The translations under genes were made by a program, and so were the position numbers. From positions 434,001-498,000 of the forward strand of contig NZ_JACJIM010000001.1 of assembly GCF_014138435.1 (NCBI RefSeq): 64,000 bases of DNA, given 5' to 3'. Below the pieces are notes generated by a model. That model had not been told where the DNA came from and did not search any database. It saw only the letters and a list, made by a program, of their open reading frames with translations. The stretch is from Methylobacterium fujisawaense (GTDB taxonomy: Bacteria; Pseudomonadota; Alphaproteobacteria; Rhizobiales; Beijerinckiaceae). Below, piece by piece: positions 8,985 through 16,905 of this stretch. The first letter of the stretch is position 1; every line of letters begins with the position of its first letter.

Positions 8985-10292
8985 TCAGGCGTGGGCGGGC
9001 ACGCGCCCCAGTCCCGGCCGGCCCCGGAACAGCGCGAGCGTCGCGACGATGCCGCAGGCGGCCGCCGCCATGAGCCAGTAGCTCGGCGCCGCTCGGTCGC
9101 CGGTCTTCTCGATCAGGAAGGTGGAGACCATCGGCGTGGCCGTGCCGAACAGCGCGGTGGCGAGGCTGTAGGCCAGCGAGAAGCCGCTGGCGCGGACATG
9201 GGCCGGCACCACCTCGGAGAGGGAGACCACCATCGCGCCGTTGTAGACGCCGAAGAAGAACGAGAACCACAGCTCGACGGCGAGCATCTTGCCGAAGGTC
9301 GGATCGGCCACGAGCCAGTGCAGCGCCGGGTAGGTCGTCAGCAGCGACAGGGTCGAGATCGTCAGCAGCACCGGCTTGCGCCCGATCGCGTCCGACAGGG
9401 CTCCGCCCACGGGCAGCCAGATGAAGTTGGTGATCGCCACGAACAGCGTCACGATCAGGCTGTCGGTCTCGGTGAGCTTGAGGACGTTCCTGCCGAAGGT
9501 CGGGGTGTAGACGGTGATCATGTAGAAGGTCACCGTGGTCATCGTGGTCAGCATCATGCCGAGCAGCACGATCCGCCAGTTGGCGGCCACCGTGGTGAGG
9601 ATCTCGCGGGTGGTCGGGTGGCGGGTCCGCTTGGCGAATTCCTGCGTCTCCTGGAGCGAGCGCCGGATGAAGAAGATGAACGGCACGATCAGGCAGCCGA
9701 TCAGGAACGGGATGCGCCAGCCGAAATCGCCGATCTGCTGCTTGGTCAGGAAGGCGTTCAGCCCGTAGCCGATCAAGGCGGCGAACATGATCGCCACCTG
9801 CTGGCTCGCCGACTGGAACGAGGTGTAGAAGCCGCGCCGCCCGGGCGTGGCGATCTCGAACAGGTAGATCGAGACGCCGCCGATCTCGACGCCCGCCGAG
9901 AAGCCCTGGAGCAGGCGCCCGGCGAGCACGATCAGCGGGGCCGCGACGCCGATCGTGTCGTAGCTCGGGCAGAAGGCGATGAGCACCGTGCCGCTCGCCA
10001 TGATCGCGAGCGTGATGATCAGGCCCTTCCGGCGCCCGATCCGGTCGATATAGGCGCCCAGCACGATCGCCCCGAGCGGCCGCATCAGCGCCCCGAGCCA
10101 GAACGTGCCGAAGGTCAGGAGCAGCTCGGTGGTCTCGTTGCCCGCCGGGAAGAACGCCCGCGCGATATAGGTGGCGTAGAAGCCGAACAGGAAAAAGTCG
10201 AACATCTCCAGGAAGTTGCCGCTGGTCGAGCGGAGGATCGCTCCGATCCTGGACTTGAGGGTGGCCTCGACGGCCCCGGGATCACCGGCCAT
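8985..10292 (-). CDS. MFS metabolite:proton symporter, citrate/tricarballylate type
   Basis: A 435-residue, 12-helix major facilitator of the metabolite:H+ symporter group that includes the citrate and tricarballylate (TcuC) carriers. Features seen include the N-terminal [20 protein letters not shown], the TM2-TM3 loop motif DRIGRRKG, and [15 protein letters not shown] followed by [10 protein letters not shown], a very characteristic stretch of these symporters. It is expected to bring a di- or tricarboxylate into the cytoplasm with protons. It follows the 2HCT transporter by 24 bp on the same strand, so the two probably form one operon. It converges with gntR, leaving 13 bp between stop codons. 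Confidence 0.85.
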   Translation of the reverse strand: MAGDPGAVEATLKSRIGAILRSTSGNFLEMFDFFLFGFYATYIARAFFPAGNETTELLLTFGTFWLGALMRPLGAIVLGAYIDRIGRRKGLIITLAIMASGTVLIAFCPSYDTIGVAAPLIVLAGRLLQGFSAGVEIGGVSIYLFEIATPGRRGFYTSFQSASQQVAIMFAALIGYGLNAFLTKQQIGDFGWRIPFLIGCLIVPFIFFIRRSLQETQEFAKRTRHPTTREILTTVAANWRIVLLGMMLTTMTTVTFYMITVYTPTFGRNVLKLTETDSLIVTLFVAITNFIWLPVGGALSDAIGRKPVLLTISTLSLLTTYPALHWLVADPTFGKMLAVELWFSFFFGVYNGAMVVSLSEVVPAHVRASGFSLAYSLATALFGTATPMVSTFLIEKTGDRAAPSYWLMAAAACGIVATLALFRGRPGLGRVPAHA

Positions 10293-10316
10293 GACGACGT
10301 CCTTTCCGGGTGCCCG

Positions 10317-11699
10317 TCAGGCACCGATCCACTTCATGGCGATGATGGTGCCGGTCACTGTCAGCGCGCCGCCGATCCGGGTGGCGATCTGCGCGAAGGG
10401 CATCAGCGCCATGCGGTTGGCCGCCGTGAGGATCGCCACGTCGCCGGTGCCGCCCTGGCCGCTGTGGCAGGCATTCACGATGGCGGTCTCGATCGGGTAC
10501 ATCCCGAGCCAGCGCCCGACGACGAAGCCCACGATCATCAGCGTCGCCACAGTCGACACGATGGTGATCAGGTTCACCAGCGTGAAGGCGGCCATCAACT
10601 CGTGCCAGGGCGTCATCGCCACGCCGATGGCGAAGAGCAGCGGGTAGGTCATCGAGACCTGCACGAACTTGTAGACCACGAAGCCGCCCGCCTGGAGATG
10701 GGGCGACACCGCGCTGGCGAGCTTGGCGAACACGGCCAGGAACAGCATCGCCACGGGGGCCGGCAGGCCGACGAGATGGTGGGCCATGACGCCGAGCAGG
10801 TAGAGGGTGATCGCCGTCAGCCCGGCCGCGCCGATCGTGGCGGGGTCGATCTGACCGCGTGCGGCCTCGGACTTGGCCTGCGCATCGCTGGATTTCATCT
10901 CGTCCGAATCGGGCTGGAGCCGCCCCTCGCCGGTGAGGTGCGGGTAGCGCTTGCCGACGGAATTGAGCGTGCCCGACAGGATGATCGCCGTGAGCGAGCC
11001 CAGCATCACCGGCGGCAGAACCTGGGCGAAGACGACGCCCTGCTGCACGCCCAGGATCGCCGCGTAGCCGATGGAGAGCGGGATCGCCCCCTCGCCGACA
11101 CCGCCGGCCATGATCGGCACGACGATGAAGAAGAACGTCTTGTAGGGGCCGAGGCCGAGGAGCGTGCCGACCAGCGTGCCGACCAGGGCCGCCGCCACCG
11201 AGCCGAGGGCGAGCGGCGCGAAGATCTTGAGGAAGCCCTTGATCAGGACCTCGCGGTCCATCCCGAGGATGGAGCCGACGATGATCGTGGCGATGTAGAT
11301 GTAGAGGAAGTTGGTGAACTTGGTGAAATCGGTGATCGCCTTCACCATCTGCGGCGGCACCAGGGCGTAGTAGACGAGCGCCGAGGGGATGAAGGTCGCG
11401 AAGATTGCGCCGGCCCCGATGTTCTTCAGGATCGGGATCCGCTTGCCGATCTCCGCGCAGGTGAAGCCGCCCATCACCAGGACGGCGATCATGGTCGGCC
11501 CGTCAGGCTTGATCTCGCTCTCTTGGACCAGAACGGTGAGGAGGATCGCCAGCACGACGAAGATCGGGAGCGGTATGATGCCGATCTTGAGGTCGATGAG
11601 GCGCCACCACACGTCCGGCCAGAACCGGGTCGCGCGCCCGTCTCGGGTACGGTCTTTCGACGGTGATGGGATCGGGCTCGTCGAAGCGGTGCTGGTCAT
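10317..11699 (-). CDS. 2-hydroxycarboxylate transporter (2HCT family, CitS/MaeP/CimH type)
   Basis: A 460-residue membrane protein of the 2HCT family, which imports citrate, malate or lactate with Na+ or H+. Both re-entrant-loop signatures are visible: PIMAGGVGEGAIPLS in the first half and CHSGQGGTGDVAILTAANRM followed by PFAQIATRIGG in the second. Helices before each loop and a hydrophilic central linker (about residues 270-295) fit the inverted-repeat fold. The N-terminal 30 residues are Ser/Thr/Pro-rich and cytoplasmic. The ATG at 11699 is preceded by a G-run rather than a standard ribosome site. First gene of an apparent operon with the MFS carrier. Substrate uncertain among citrate, malate and tricarballylate. 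Confidence 0.88.
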   Translation of the reverse strand: MTSTASTSPIPSPSKDRTRDGRATRFWPDVWWRLIDLKIGIIPLPIFVVLAILLTVLVQESEIKPDGPTMIAVLVMGGFTCAEIGKRIPILKNIGAGAIFATFIPSALVYYALVPPQMVKAITDFTKFTNFLYIYIATIIVGSILGMDREVLIKGFLKIFAPLALGSVAAALVGTLVGTLLGLGPYKTFFFIVVPIMAGGVGEGAIPLSIGYAAILGVQQGVVFAQVLPPVMLGSLTAIILSGTLNSVGKRYPHLTGEGRLQPDSDEMKSSDAQAKSEAARGQIDPATIGAAGLTAITLYLLGVMAHHLVGLPAPVAMLFLAVFAKLASAVSPHLQAGGFVVYKFVQVSMTYPLLFAIGVAMTPWHELMAAFTLVNLITIVSTVATLMIVGFVVGRWLGMYPIETAIVNACHSGQGGTGDVAILTAANRMALMPFAQIATRIGGALTVTGTIIAMKWIGA

Positions 11700-12012
11700 G
11701 GCGTCCCCCCCGGATATCTCGCCGCCTGCGGGCCGTTTCGCCTTTCGCCGCGCCGTCGCGGCCGCGTGATGGGACGCGGTCCGTCGAGTCCCGCACGGTC
11801 GGCGGAGATAAAGTGACATTCGGCGTATCAGCGTCGAGAATGGGCGGCAACGCGACCCGCGGAACAAAGGGCGCCACCTGTCCCGTAAGCCGGGATTAAA
11901 GACCACTCCCCATCGTTGTGCGCATGACAATGGCCCGGCTGGGTGCCGGGCCTCGAAGTCGGCGGGCACGGCGGCAGGCGACGGGACCACGCGCCGCCAC
12001 CGGCTTTGCCGA
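11700..12012. other. Intergenic region between 2HCT transporter and porin
   Basis: No coding gene is visible. It should hold the promoter of the 2HCT/MFS operon (leftward) and the 3' end of the porin transcript. Besides the hairpin at 11932-11952 it contains the dyad TTGTGCGCATGACAA (11916-11930). Its TTGT/ACAA ends and GCATG core partly resemble the tcuA-gntR operator. No convincing -35/-10 pair was found. Confidence 0.5.
11932..11952 (-). terminator. Hairpin downstream of the porin gene
   Basis: Perfect 7-bp GC stem GGCCCGG / CCGGGCC with a 7-base loop, about 60 bp past the porin stop on its strand. There is no following T-run, so if it ends transcription it is not a classical intrinsic terminator. 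Confidence 0.4.
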
Positions 12013-13656
12013 TCAGAAGTCGCGCTGGACGCGGAAGCGGACCTGCGAGACCGAATCCTGCGTCACGGTGCGCGGGACGAAGGTGCCGGCGTTGATGCCG
12101 GCGACGTTGGCGTAGGCGGTGGGGCTCTTGTCCAAGTCGATCACGCGGCCGCTTTTCACGCCGACCTGGGTGTAGAAACCCTCGACGCCGATATCGAGAT
12201 CGCGGACCGGTGACCAGATGAGGCTGGCGCCCGCCACGACCTGGTAGGTGTCGCGCAGGGCCTCGCTGATCGCGTAGAACCGTGTCCCCGGCAACCCGAC
12301 GGCGCTGGCGCCGAACCTGTTGGCGCCTCTCGGATTCGCCAGTCCGAAGATCGCGCCCTGCCCCAGCCGGGCGCTCCGATCGAAATCCTGCTCGCCGTAC
12401 GATCCGAAAAAGGCCGAGCGCCATTCCGGCGTCCAGTAATGCAGAAACGACGCGACCGCCGAGAAGGCCCGCGACTCCCGCAGCTGGCCGGTGAACGGGT
12501 CGATCGTCGCATCCGAAAAATACTGATTGAATTTCTGTCCGTGATATCCGGCGCTGGCTTGCGTATAGCTACCGGCGAAGGCCGAATATCCGGCATAGAT
12601 CTGCGCGCCATTGCTGTAGGCACTTTGCAGGTAGAGGGCGTCACCCAGCGCGATGAACGGGGTGTTGATCTTCAGGCCGCCCTGGACCGCCCAGCCATAC
12701 GCGGTGCTGGTGTGCGGGATGCTGAGGTTGGAGCCGGTGCCGATACCCGCGCCGTTCTGCACGTTGCCGACGTTCAGCTCGTGGACGGCGGCCGAGACCT
12801 GAGCCGAGCCCCAGGCCTGGTCGAGGCGCAGGGCGCCGACGATGTCGGGCACGCGCGAGCGCTCAATCGCGTCGACGAAGCTGTACCGCGAGGGTAGACC
12901 GTCGGTGTAGCCGATGAACACCGGCGCGGGTGCGCTGGTTTGCGCGAAGTTCGCGAGCGTCGCATTGTTCTGGAGACCCGCCGGATTGTTGGTCGGCGAG
13001 AAGATCGGGCTGCGACGGTAGACCGGATCTTCCGCCGAGACCGTGGTGGACAGGCCGTTGCCGAACGTTGCCGTGTAGGCGAGCAGGTTCGTCGAGGCGA
13101 CGTCGGAGCCAGCGGTGGCACCGTAGATCTCGAAATCGTGGGCGTAGAAGTCGAAGAACGAGGATGCACGCCCGGCGGTCAGCCCTGCGAACTGGATGAA
13201 CGCCTTGTCGGCATTCACGTGCTGCTGGTCGCGGCCGAACTGGTCGATGCCCAAGCCCGGAAAAGCGTTGCCGATGCGCTGCTGGGTCCCGGACGTGATG
13301 TAGCCCGTCCGCGCGATGGCATCGAGGCGCGCGAAGGCGCGGAGCGTGCCGTAGGCGGTCTGGGTGCGGGCATCGAGGTTGATGCGCATCCGGCCCTGGT
13401 AGCCCGACGTATCGCCGCCGTTGGCATTCTGCCGTGAGTAGCTGGTCATGTAGCCGCCCTCGAACCGGGCGCGGCCCGAGATACGCAGGCAGGTGTCGGT
13501 GCCGGGAATGTAGAAGAAGCCGGCGCCGTACGCGCCGCAGACGCGGACGTACTCGATCGGAACCGCCTTCTTGACCGGGAGGTCGGCGGCATGAGCTGCG
13601 CCTACCGCCGCGAACGCAGCAGCAGACCCGAGCAATGAGCTCTTCAAGAGCTTCAT
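12013..13656 (-). CDS. Outer-membrane porin (Hyphomicrobiales type)
   Basis: A 547-residue porin. Residues 1-25 are a signal peptide (MKLLKSSLLGSAAAFAAVG, cut after AHA). The mature N terminus ADLPVKKAVPIEYVRVCGAYG and the GTDTCLRISGRARFEGGY block, with two cysteines, are the hallmark of Rhizobiales/Methylobacterium porins. The rest is rich in alternating aromatic and polar beta strands and ends FRVQRDF, a terminal-Phe signal for BAM insertion. It forms a general diffusion channel in the outer membrane. The start at 13656 is preferred over the ATG at 13662 because GGAG lies six bases upstream of it but touches the earlier ATG. It is larger than the usual roughly 350-450 residue members. Confidence 0.9.
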   Translation of the reverse strand: MKLLKSSLLGSAAAFAAVGAAHAADLPVKKAVPIEYVRVCGAYGAGFFYIPGTDTCLRISGRARFEGGYMTSYSRQNANGGDTSGYQGRMRINLDARTQTAYGTLRAFARLDAIARTGYITSGTQQRIGNAFPGLGIDQFGRDQQHVNADKAFIQFAGLTAGRASSFFDFYAHDFEIYGATAGSDVASTNLLAYTATFGNGLSTTVSAEDPVYRRSPIFSPTNNPAGLQNNATLANFAQTSAPAPVFIGYTDGLPSRYSFVDAIERSRVPDIVGALRLDQAWGSAQVSAAVHELNVGNVQNGAGIGTGSNLSIPHTSTAYGWAVQGGLKINTPFIALGDALYLQSAYSNGAQIYAGYSAFAGSYTQASAGYHGQKFNQYFSDATIDPFTGQLRESRAFSAVASFLHYWTPEWRSAFFGSYGEQDFDRSARLGQGAIFGLANPRGANRFGASAVGLPGTRFYAISEALRDTYQVVAGASLIWSPVRDLDIGVEGFYTQVGVKSGRVIDLDKSPTAYANVAGINAGTFVPRTVTQDSVSQVRFRVQRDF

Positions 13657-14048
13657 AGACATCTCCAAAGCTTCGAGACCCAATGATGCGGACGTGCCCG
13701 GTTGTCCGGGTCTAGCCGCACGTTCTGTAGGTTTGGCCCGCGTCTTAGGTGGCAGGCTCCTGCGGGCTCTCGCTTGGCGATGCCCCCGTGCACGATCACC
13801 ATGTGCGAACGGGTTTCGGCGAGCAACGAGGATTCGTGAGCGCCTTGGCAGTTCCAGAGTGATGTTGCGGCCCCGCAACATTCCCCGGGTGATTTAGTCG
13901 GCAACGGGTCGCGCAATGTGCACGAATGCTGTCCTGACAGGCCGATGTGCCGCATCGACAGGCAGGACGCCGCCCGGCTCGGATCCCGGGCCGGGCGGCG
14001 CGTCAGCGTCTCGCGATTCGCCGGCGACGGGGCGCCGGCGGATTTCCC
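13657..14048. other. Intergenic region upstream of the porin gene
   Basis: A 392-bp gap with no convincing gene. It must contain the leftward porin promoter and a probably long 5' leader, and the end of the gene at 14049-14738. A strong hairpin (13968-14000) is annotated separately. I could not pick a promoter with confidence. Confidence 0.5.
13968..14000 (-). terminator. Strong hairpin after the repeat-motif secreted protein gene
   Basis: Perfect 11-bp stem CGCCGCCCGGC / GCCGGGCGGCG with an 11-base loop, 48 bp beyond the stop codon at 14049 on the minus strand. No T-run follows. Probably a transcript end or 3' stabilising structure. Confidence 0.5.
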
Positions 14049-14738
14049 TCACATGGGCGGCGTCAGGCCGTCCTTGCCGACGGCGACCCGCCGGGCGGTG
14101 ACGCGGCCGTCATCCCCGCGCGCAACGATCACGAAGACCTTGGCGCCGGGTGCGACGGCCGACGCGTTGGCAGGCTCGAAGCTGACGACCGGCGCCTGCG
14201 GTGGCACGAGGATCTGCAGGGACTGGCCCTGGCCGTAATCGACCGTGAGGGTCCGCTCCGCGCTGCCGCTGCTCGCCTTGACCGTCCCGTTGGTCATCGC
14301 GCTCTTCACGCGGGGCGCGTCCGGCGCGGTCGCATGCACGTCCGCCTTCACGGTGCCGTTCGTCATGGCGCTCTTCACCGGCGCCCCGGCCGCCGTGCGG
14401 TCGGGAATCATGTCCCAGTCGTAATGCCCCTCGCCGGTGCCGCGCATCGCCTCGGGGAACAGGACGACCTCGAGGGCCACCGGGGGCTCGCCCTTGGTGG
14501 CCGTGCCGATGAAGACGCCGTCCTTGATCGCGTCCAGGCTCGACGGGACGACCCAGGAGACCTTCGCGTCGGGGGCGAGCACCACGGATTCCGACGCGCC
14601 GTCCAGGGTCTTCACGGTGAAGCCATCGCCGGAGACCGCTTCGACGGTGCCGCGCAGGCGCTCGATCTTCGGGGCCGCCTGCGCGCCGGTGACGACGGCC
14701 AGCAGGCTCGCCAGGACGAGCGTCGGTAACTTTGTCAT
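14049..14738 (-). CDS. Secreted hypothetical protein with a duplicated 12-residue motif
   Basis: A 229-residue protein with a signal peptide (MTKLPTLVLASLLAVVTG, cut after AQA). Residues 23-90 look like a small beta-barrel/OB-like domain (RLRGTVEAVSGDGFTVKTLDG...KVSWVVP), the pattern seen in periplasmic DUF5666-type proteins. The 12-mer VKSAMTNGTVKA occurs twice, identically, at residues 121-132 and 144-155. The two DNA copies differ synonymously. A beta-rich C-terminal region follows (LTVDYGQGQSLQILVPP). The function is unknown. Similar proteins sometimes carry misleading metal-transporter annotations, but there are no membrane helices beyond the signal peptide. It stands alone. Confidence 0.75.
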   Translation of the reverse strand: MTKLPTLVLASLLAVVTGAQAAPKIERLRGTVEAVSGDGFTVKTLDGASESVVLAPDAKVSWVVPSSLDAIKDGVFIGTATKGEPPVALEVVLFPEAMRGTGEGHYDWDMIPDRTAAGAPVKSAMTNGTVKADVHATAPDAPRVKSAMTNGTVKASSGSAERTLTVDYGQGQSLQILVPPQAPVVSFEPANASAVAPGAKVFVIVARGDDGRVTARRVAVGKDGLTPPM

Positions 14739-14862
14739 GTCGGGTCCTTTTCCTGCCGCCGGGATCGATGCGACCGGCGGGACGTGGGGCGGCTTGGGGC
14801 GAGGTCAGCCCCGGGGGGCCTGTGACATCGCACCCCGGATATCGCGCCCGGGCCCGGGGCGG

Positions 14863-15192
14863 TTACGTGTCCCCGACCTGCCCGAGCCGCCCCAGGAACG
14901 GGGCGGCCGCCGCCTCCGCGGCCGCCTCCACGGCCCGGTACCGGCGGACCACATCGGTTCCGAAGTCCGAGAGACGGGCGCCGCCTCCGGCCCGCCCGCC
15001 GGTCTGCGCCTCGACCACGGGCCGGCCGAAACCGGTGTTCATCGCCTCCACCAGCATCCACGCCCGCCGGTACGACATCCCGAGCGCGCGGCCGGCCGCC
15101 GCGATGGAGCCGTGCTCGGCGATCATCTCCAGAAGCCGCACCTTGCCGGGACCGAGGCGGTGCCCCGGCCCGAGATCGATGCGAATGCTCAG
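14863..15192 (-). CDS. ModE-like winged-helix regulator (DNA-binding domain only)
   Basis: About 109 residues matching the N-terminal DNA-binding domain of ModE/MopB-type regulators: LGPGKVRLLEMIAEHGSIAAAG, then MSYRRAWMLVEAMN and GGRAGGGARLSDFG. The C-terminal molybdate-binding (Mop/TOBE) domains are absent, as in many stand-alone family members. No ATG, GTG or TTG lies in frame near the expected start (family members begin close to RIRIDLGPG). The best guess is a CTG at 15192, six bases after GAAGGG; an ATT at 15186 is also possible. It lies 56 bp downstream of hupE on the same strand and is probably cotranscribed. The gene is confident; the start is not. Confidence 0.75.
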   Translation of the reverse strand: MSIRIDLGPGHRLGPGKVRLLEMIAEHGSIAAAGRALGMSYRRAWMLVEAMNTGFGRPVVEAQTGGRAGGGARLSDFGTDVVRRYRAVEAAAEAAAAPFLGRLGQVGDT

Positions 15193-15248
15193 GCGCGGCC
15201 CTTCGCCTGCGGCGGAGGCTCGCCCCGGGACCCTATCGGCCGCCGCAC

Positions 15249-15857
15249 TCAGGCGGGCAGCACCAGAAGGGCGAGACCGGCCGCGGCGAGGCCGGCGCCG
15301 AGGGTCGGCGCTGCCCGCGTCGCCCCGATCCGGGCCGCCGCGACGCCGAGGCCGATCCCGGCCGCGTGCAGGAGCGCGGTGGCCGCCAGGAAGCCGAGTC
15401 CGAAGGTCAGGCCTGTGGCGGTCTCCGGCATCTCGGTCCCGTGGGCGTAGCCGTGGAACACCGCGAAGACGCCGACCAAGCCGGCCAGGAGGGCGACCGG
15501 CGCGCGCAGGCCGATGATGGCGGCAAGGCCGAACACGACGATGGAGAGCGCGATCCCGACCTCGACATGGGGCAGCGCGAAACCGGCCATGCCCAGGCCG
15601 GCCCCCACGCTCATCAGCGCCAGGAAGGACAGGGGCAGCGCCCAGAGTGCGCGTCCGCCGCGCAGGCTGGCGAGGAGTCCGACCGCCACCATCGCGAGCA
15701 CATGGTCGGCGCCCATCAGCGGGTGGAGGAAGCCTGCCTCCGCGCCCGTCGCGGCTCCGTGGCCCGGATGGGCGAGCGCCGCCTGGGGCAGCAGGATGAG
15801 CGCGGCCGGCAGGAGCGCCAGGGACGCGGCGGGTCGGGAGGAGAGCAGACGCTTCAT
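15249..15857 (-). CDS. HupE/UreJ family metal permease
   Basis: A 202-residue membrane protein with a signal-like first helix (LLPAALILLPQAALA) followed by HPGHG, and about six further helices. The two family motifs are clear: HPLMGADHVLAM and FHGYAHGTEMP, whose His/Asp/Glu residues bind nickel or cobalt during uptake. Family members usually sit with hydrogenase or urease genes; none are visible here, so it may supply Ni/Co generally. It is followed by a ModE-like regulator, an unusual pairing. A short hairpin lies immediately before its ribosome site. Confidence 0.88.
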   Translation of the reverse strand: MKRLLSSRPAASLALLPAALILLPQAALAHPGHGAATGAEAGFLHPLMGADHVLAMVAVGLLASLRGGRALWALPLSFLALMSVGAGLGMAGFALPHVEVGIALSIVVFGLAAIIGLRAPVALLAGLVGVFAVFHGYAHGTEMPETATGLTFGLGFLAATALLHAAGIGLGVAAARIGATRAAPTLGAGLAAAGLALLVLPA

Positions 15858-15865
15858 CGGAAATC

Positions 15866-15884
15866 CTTCGCTGGATCTGCGAAG
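15866..15884 (-). promoter_or_regulatory. Hairpin or operator dyad next to the hupE start
   Basis: Inverted repeat CTTCGC-N7-GCGAAG ending nine bases before the hupE ATG. On the mRNA strand its 3' arm runs into the GAAGGA ribosome site, so folding could hide the site; it could equally be a protein-binding dyad. Pattern only. Confidence 0.35.
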
Positions 15885-15972
15885 ATGTAGCGCCGTTCCA
15901 CCGCGGCTGCGAGGGGCCGGCGGCCATCGCCGCGGGGCGCCTCCCCGGATCGGGCCGCCCCGGGTCGGCGCG

Positions 15973-16533
15973 TCAGAACGACATCGCCTCGTGGACCGCA
16001 GCCGGCTCGAACGGCTCCGTGAAGGCGACCCCGACGCCGTGCGCGAAGTGGCGCATCACCGTCGCGGCCTTGTGCCCCACCTGGATGGTCGCGCCGATCT
16101 CCAGTTCGTGGTCGACGAGCAGCGCCACCCCGGAGGCTGAAACGTTGAGCACATGCCCCAGGAAGGCCTGGCCGGAGGCCGTCGTGACCTGGACGATCTT
16201 CTGCTTCGGCACGATCCGCTTGTGGGCCCGGATCGGCTCCGGCTGCAGGTCCTGGGCGCGCGCCAGCGTCACGAACTGTCGGGCGAGGTCGGCGAGGATC
16301 GCGCGGCCACCCCGGACGCAGGCGACGAATTCCTGACCGGCCACTTGGGCGATGCGCGCTTCCAGCGTCCCGACATGGCGGATGCTGCAGGTCAGGTCCT
16401 CGCCGATCGCCAACAGCGAGGAGGAGCGGAAGCGGATCCCCTCCGTCGAGACGTCGGCGGTCACGGCGTAGAAGTCGCGACGGCGCTGGTTCCAGCACAA
16501 CGCAGGCAACATGACGACGTGCCGCCGGACCAT
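15973..16533 (-). CDS. Protein with two PilZ-like domains
   Basis: A 186-residue cytoplasmic protein with two consecutive PilZ-type beta barrels. Domain 1 (about residues 10-90) has NQRRRDFYAV followed by ADVSTEGIRFRS; domain 2 (about 98-180) has RAHKRIVPKQ followed by LNVSASGVALLV. Each shows the basic patch and the [D/N]xSxxG element that bind cyclic di-GMP in this family, although the first Arg spacing is not canonical in domain 2. It probably adjusts motility or surface polysaccharide in response to c-di-GMP. The ATG at 16533 is chosen; the frame is open further upstream, so a longer form is possible. Confidence 0.75.
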   Translation of the reverse strand: MVRRHVVMLPALCWNQRRRDFYAVTADVSTEGIRFRSSSLLAIGEDLTCSIRHVGTLEARIAQVAGQEFVACVRGGRAILADLARQFVTLARAQDLQPEPIRAHKRIVPKQKIVQVTTASGQAFLGHVLNVSASGVALLVDHELEIGATIQVGHKAATVMRHFAHGVGVAFTEPFEPAAVHEAMSF

Positions 16534-16905
16534 CACACCTGCATCATCAATAGGAATACACAGGCTGTCTTTTGCGGCCCAAAATTTTTCCGGGTTGTTC
16601 AGGCGATCTATAAAATTGGATCCATCTCGGGCCCTGTACAATCCCTCTCGAGCCGGACCTTCGCATCGCGGACGCGGTCGGCGCCGGGCCTGCGGGGGGC
16701 GCCGATCGGATGCGGCGCCGGCTCGATCCGGGAGGCCCGGGCCAGATTGCCACGGAAAACCGAATACAAGATGCAGATTGGCCGCATGGCATGGATGCTG
16801 CCTGGGATTGTGCATGCCAGGAGGCTGCGCGACAGTGTCGCCCGTCTCCCGGATCGGCTGCGGCCGATCCGTGCCGCCCTCTCCGCCTGCATCCGGACTG
16901 GTCTC
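16534..16905. other. Divergent intergenic region, partly AT-rich
   Basis: 372 bp between the PilZ gene (leftward) and the ABC binding-protein gene (rightward). Bases 16545-16625 are strikingly AT-rich for this genome, with AAAATTTTT (16581-16589) and TATAAAAT (16609-16616), so promoters for both genes probably lie here. I could not align a standard -35/-10 pair. An open frame continues from 16767 into the binding-protein gene but does not look coding. Confidence 0.5.

Noticed and set aside
8619..11666. A 1015-codon plus-strand frame over the two carboxylate transporters
   Set aside because: Low-complexity Arg/Asp/His translation opposite two well-recognised transporters; its start overlaps gntR out of frame.
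16581..16620. Assigned -35/-10 promoter in the AT-rich patch before the ABC operon
   Set aside because: TTGTTC and TATAAA are present but only eight bases apart, so they cannot be one sigma-70 promoter. Only the AT-rich region is reported.
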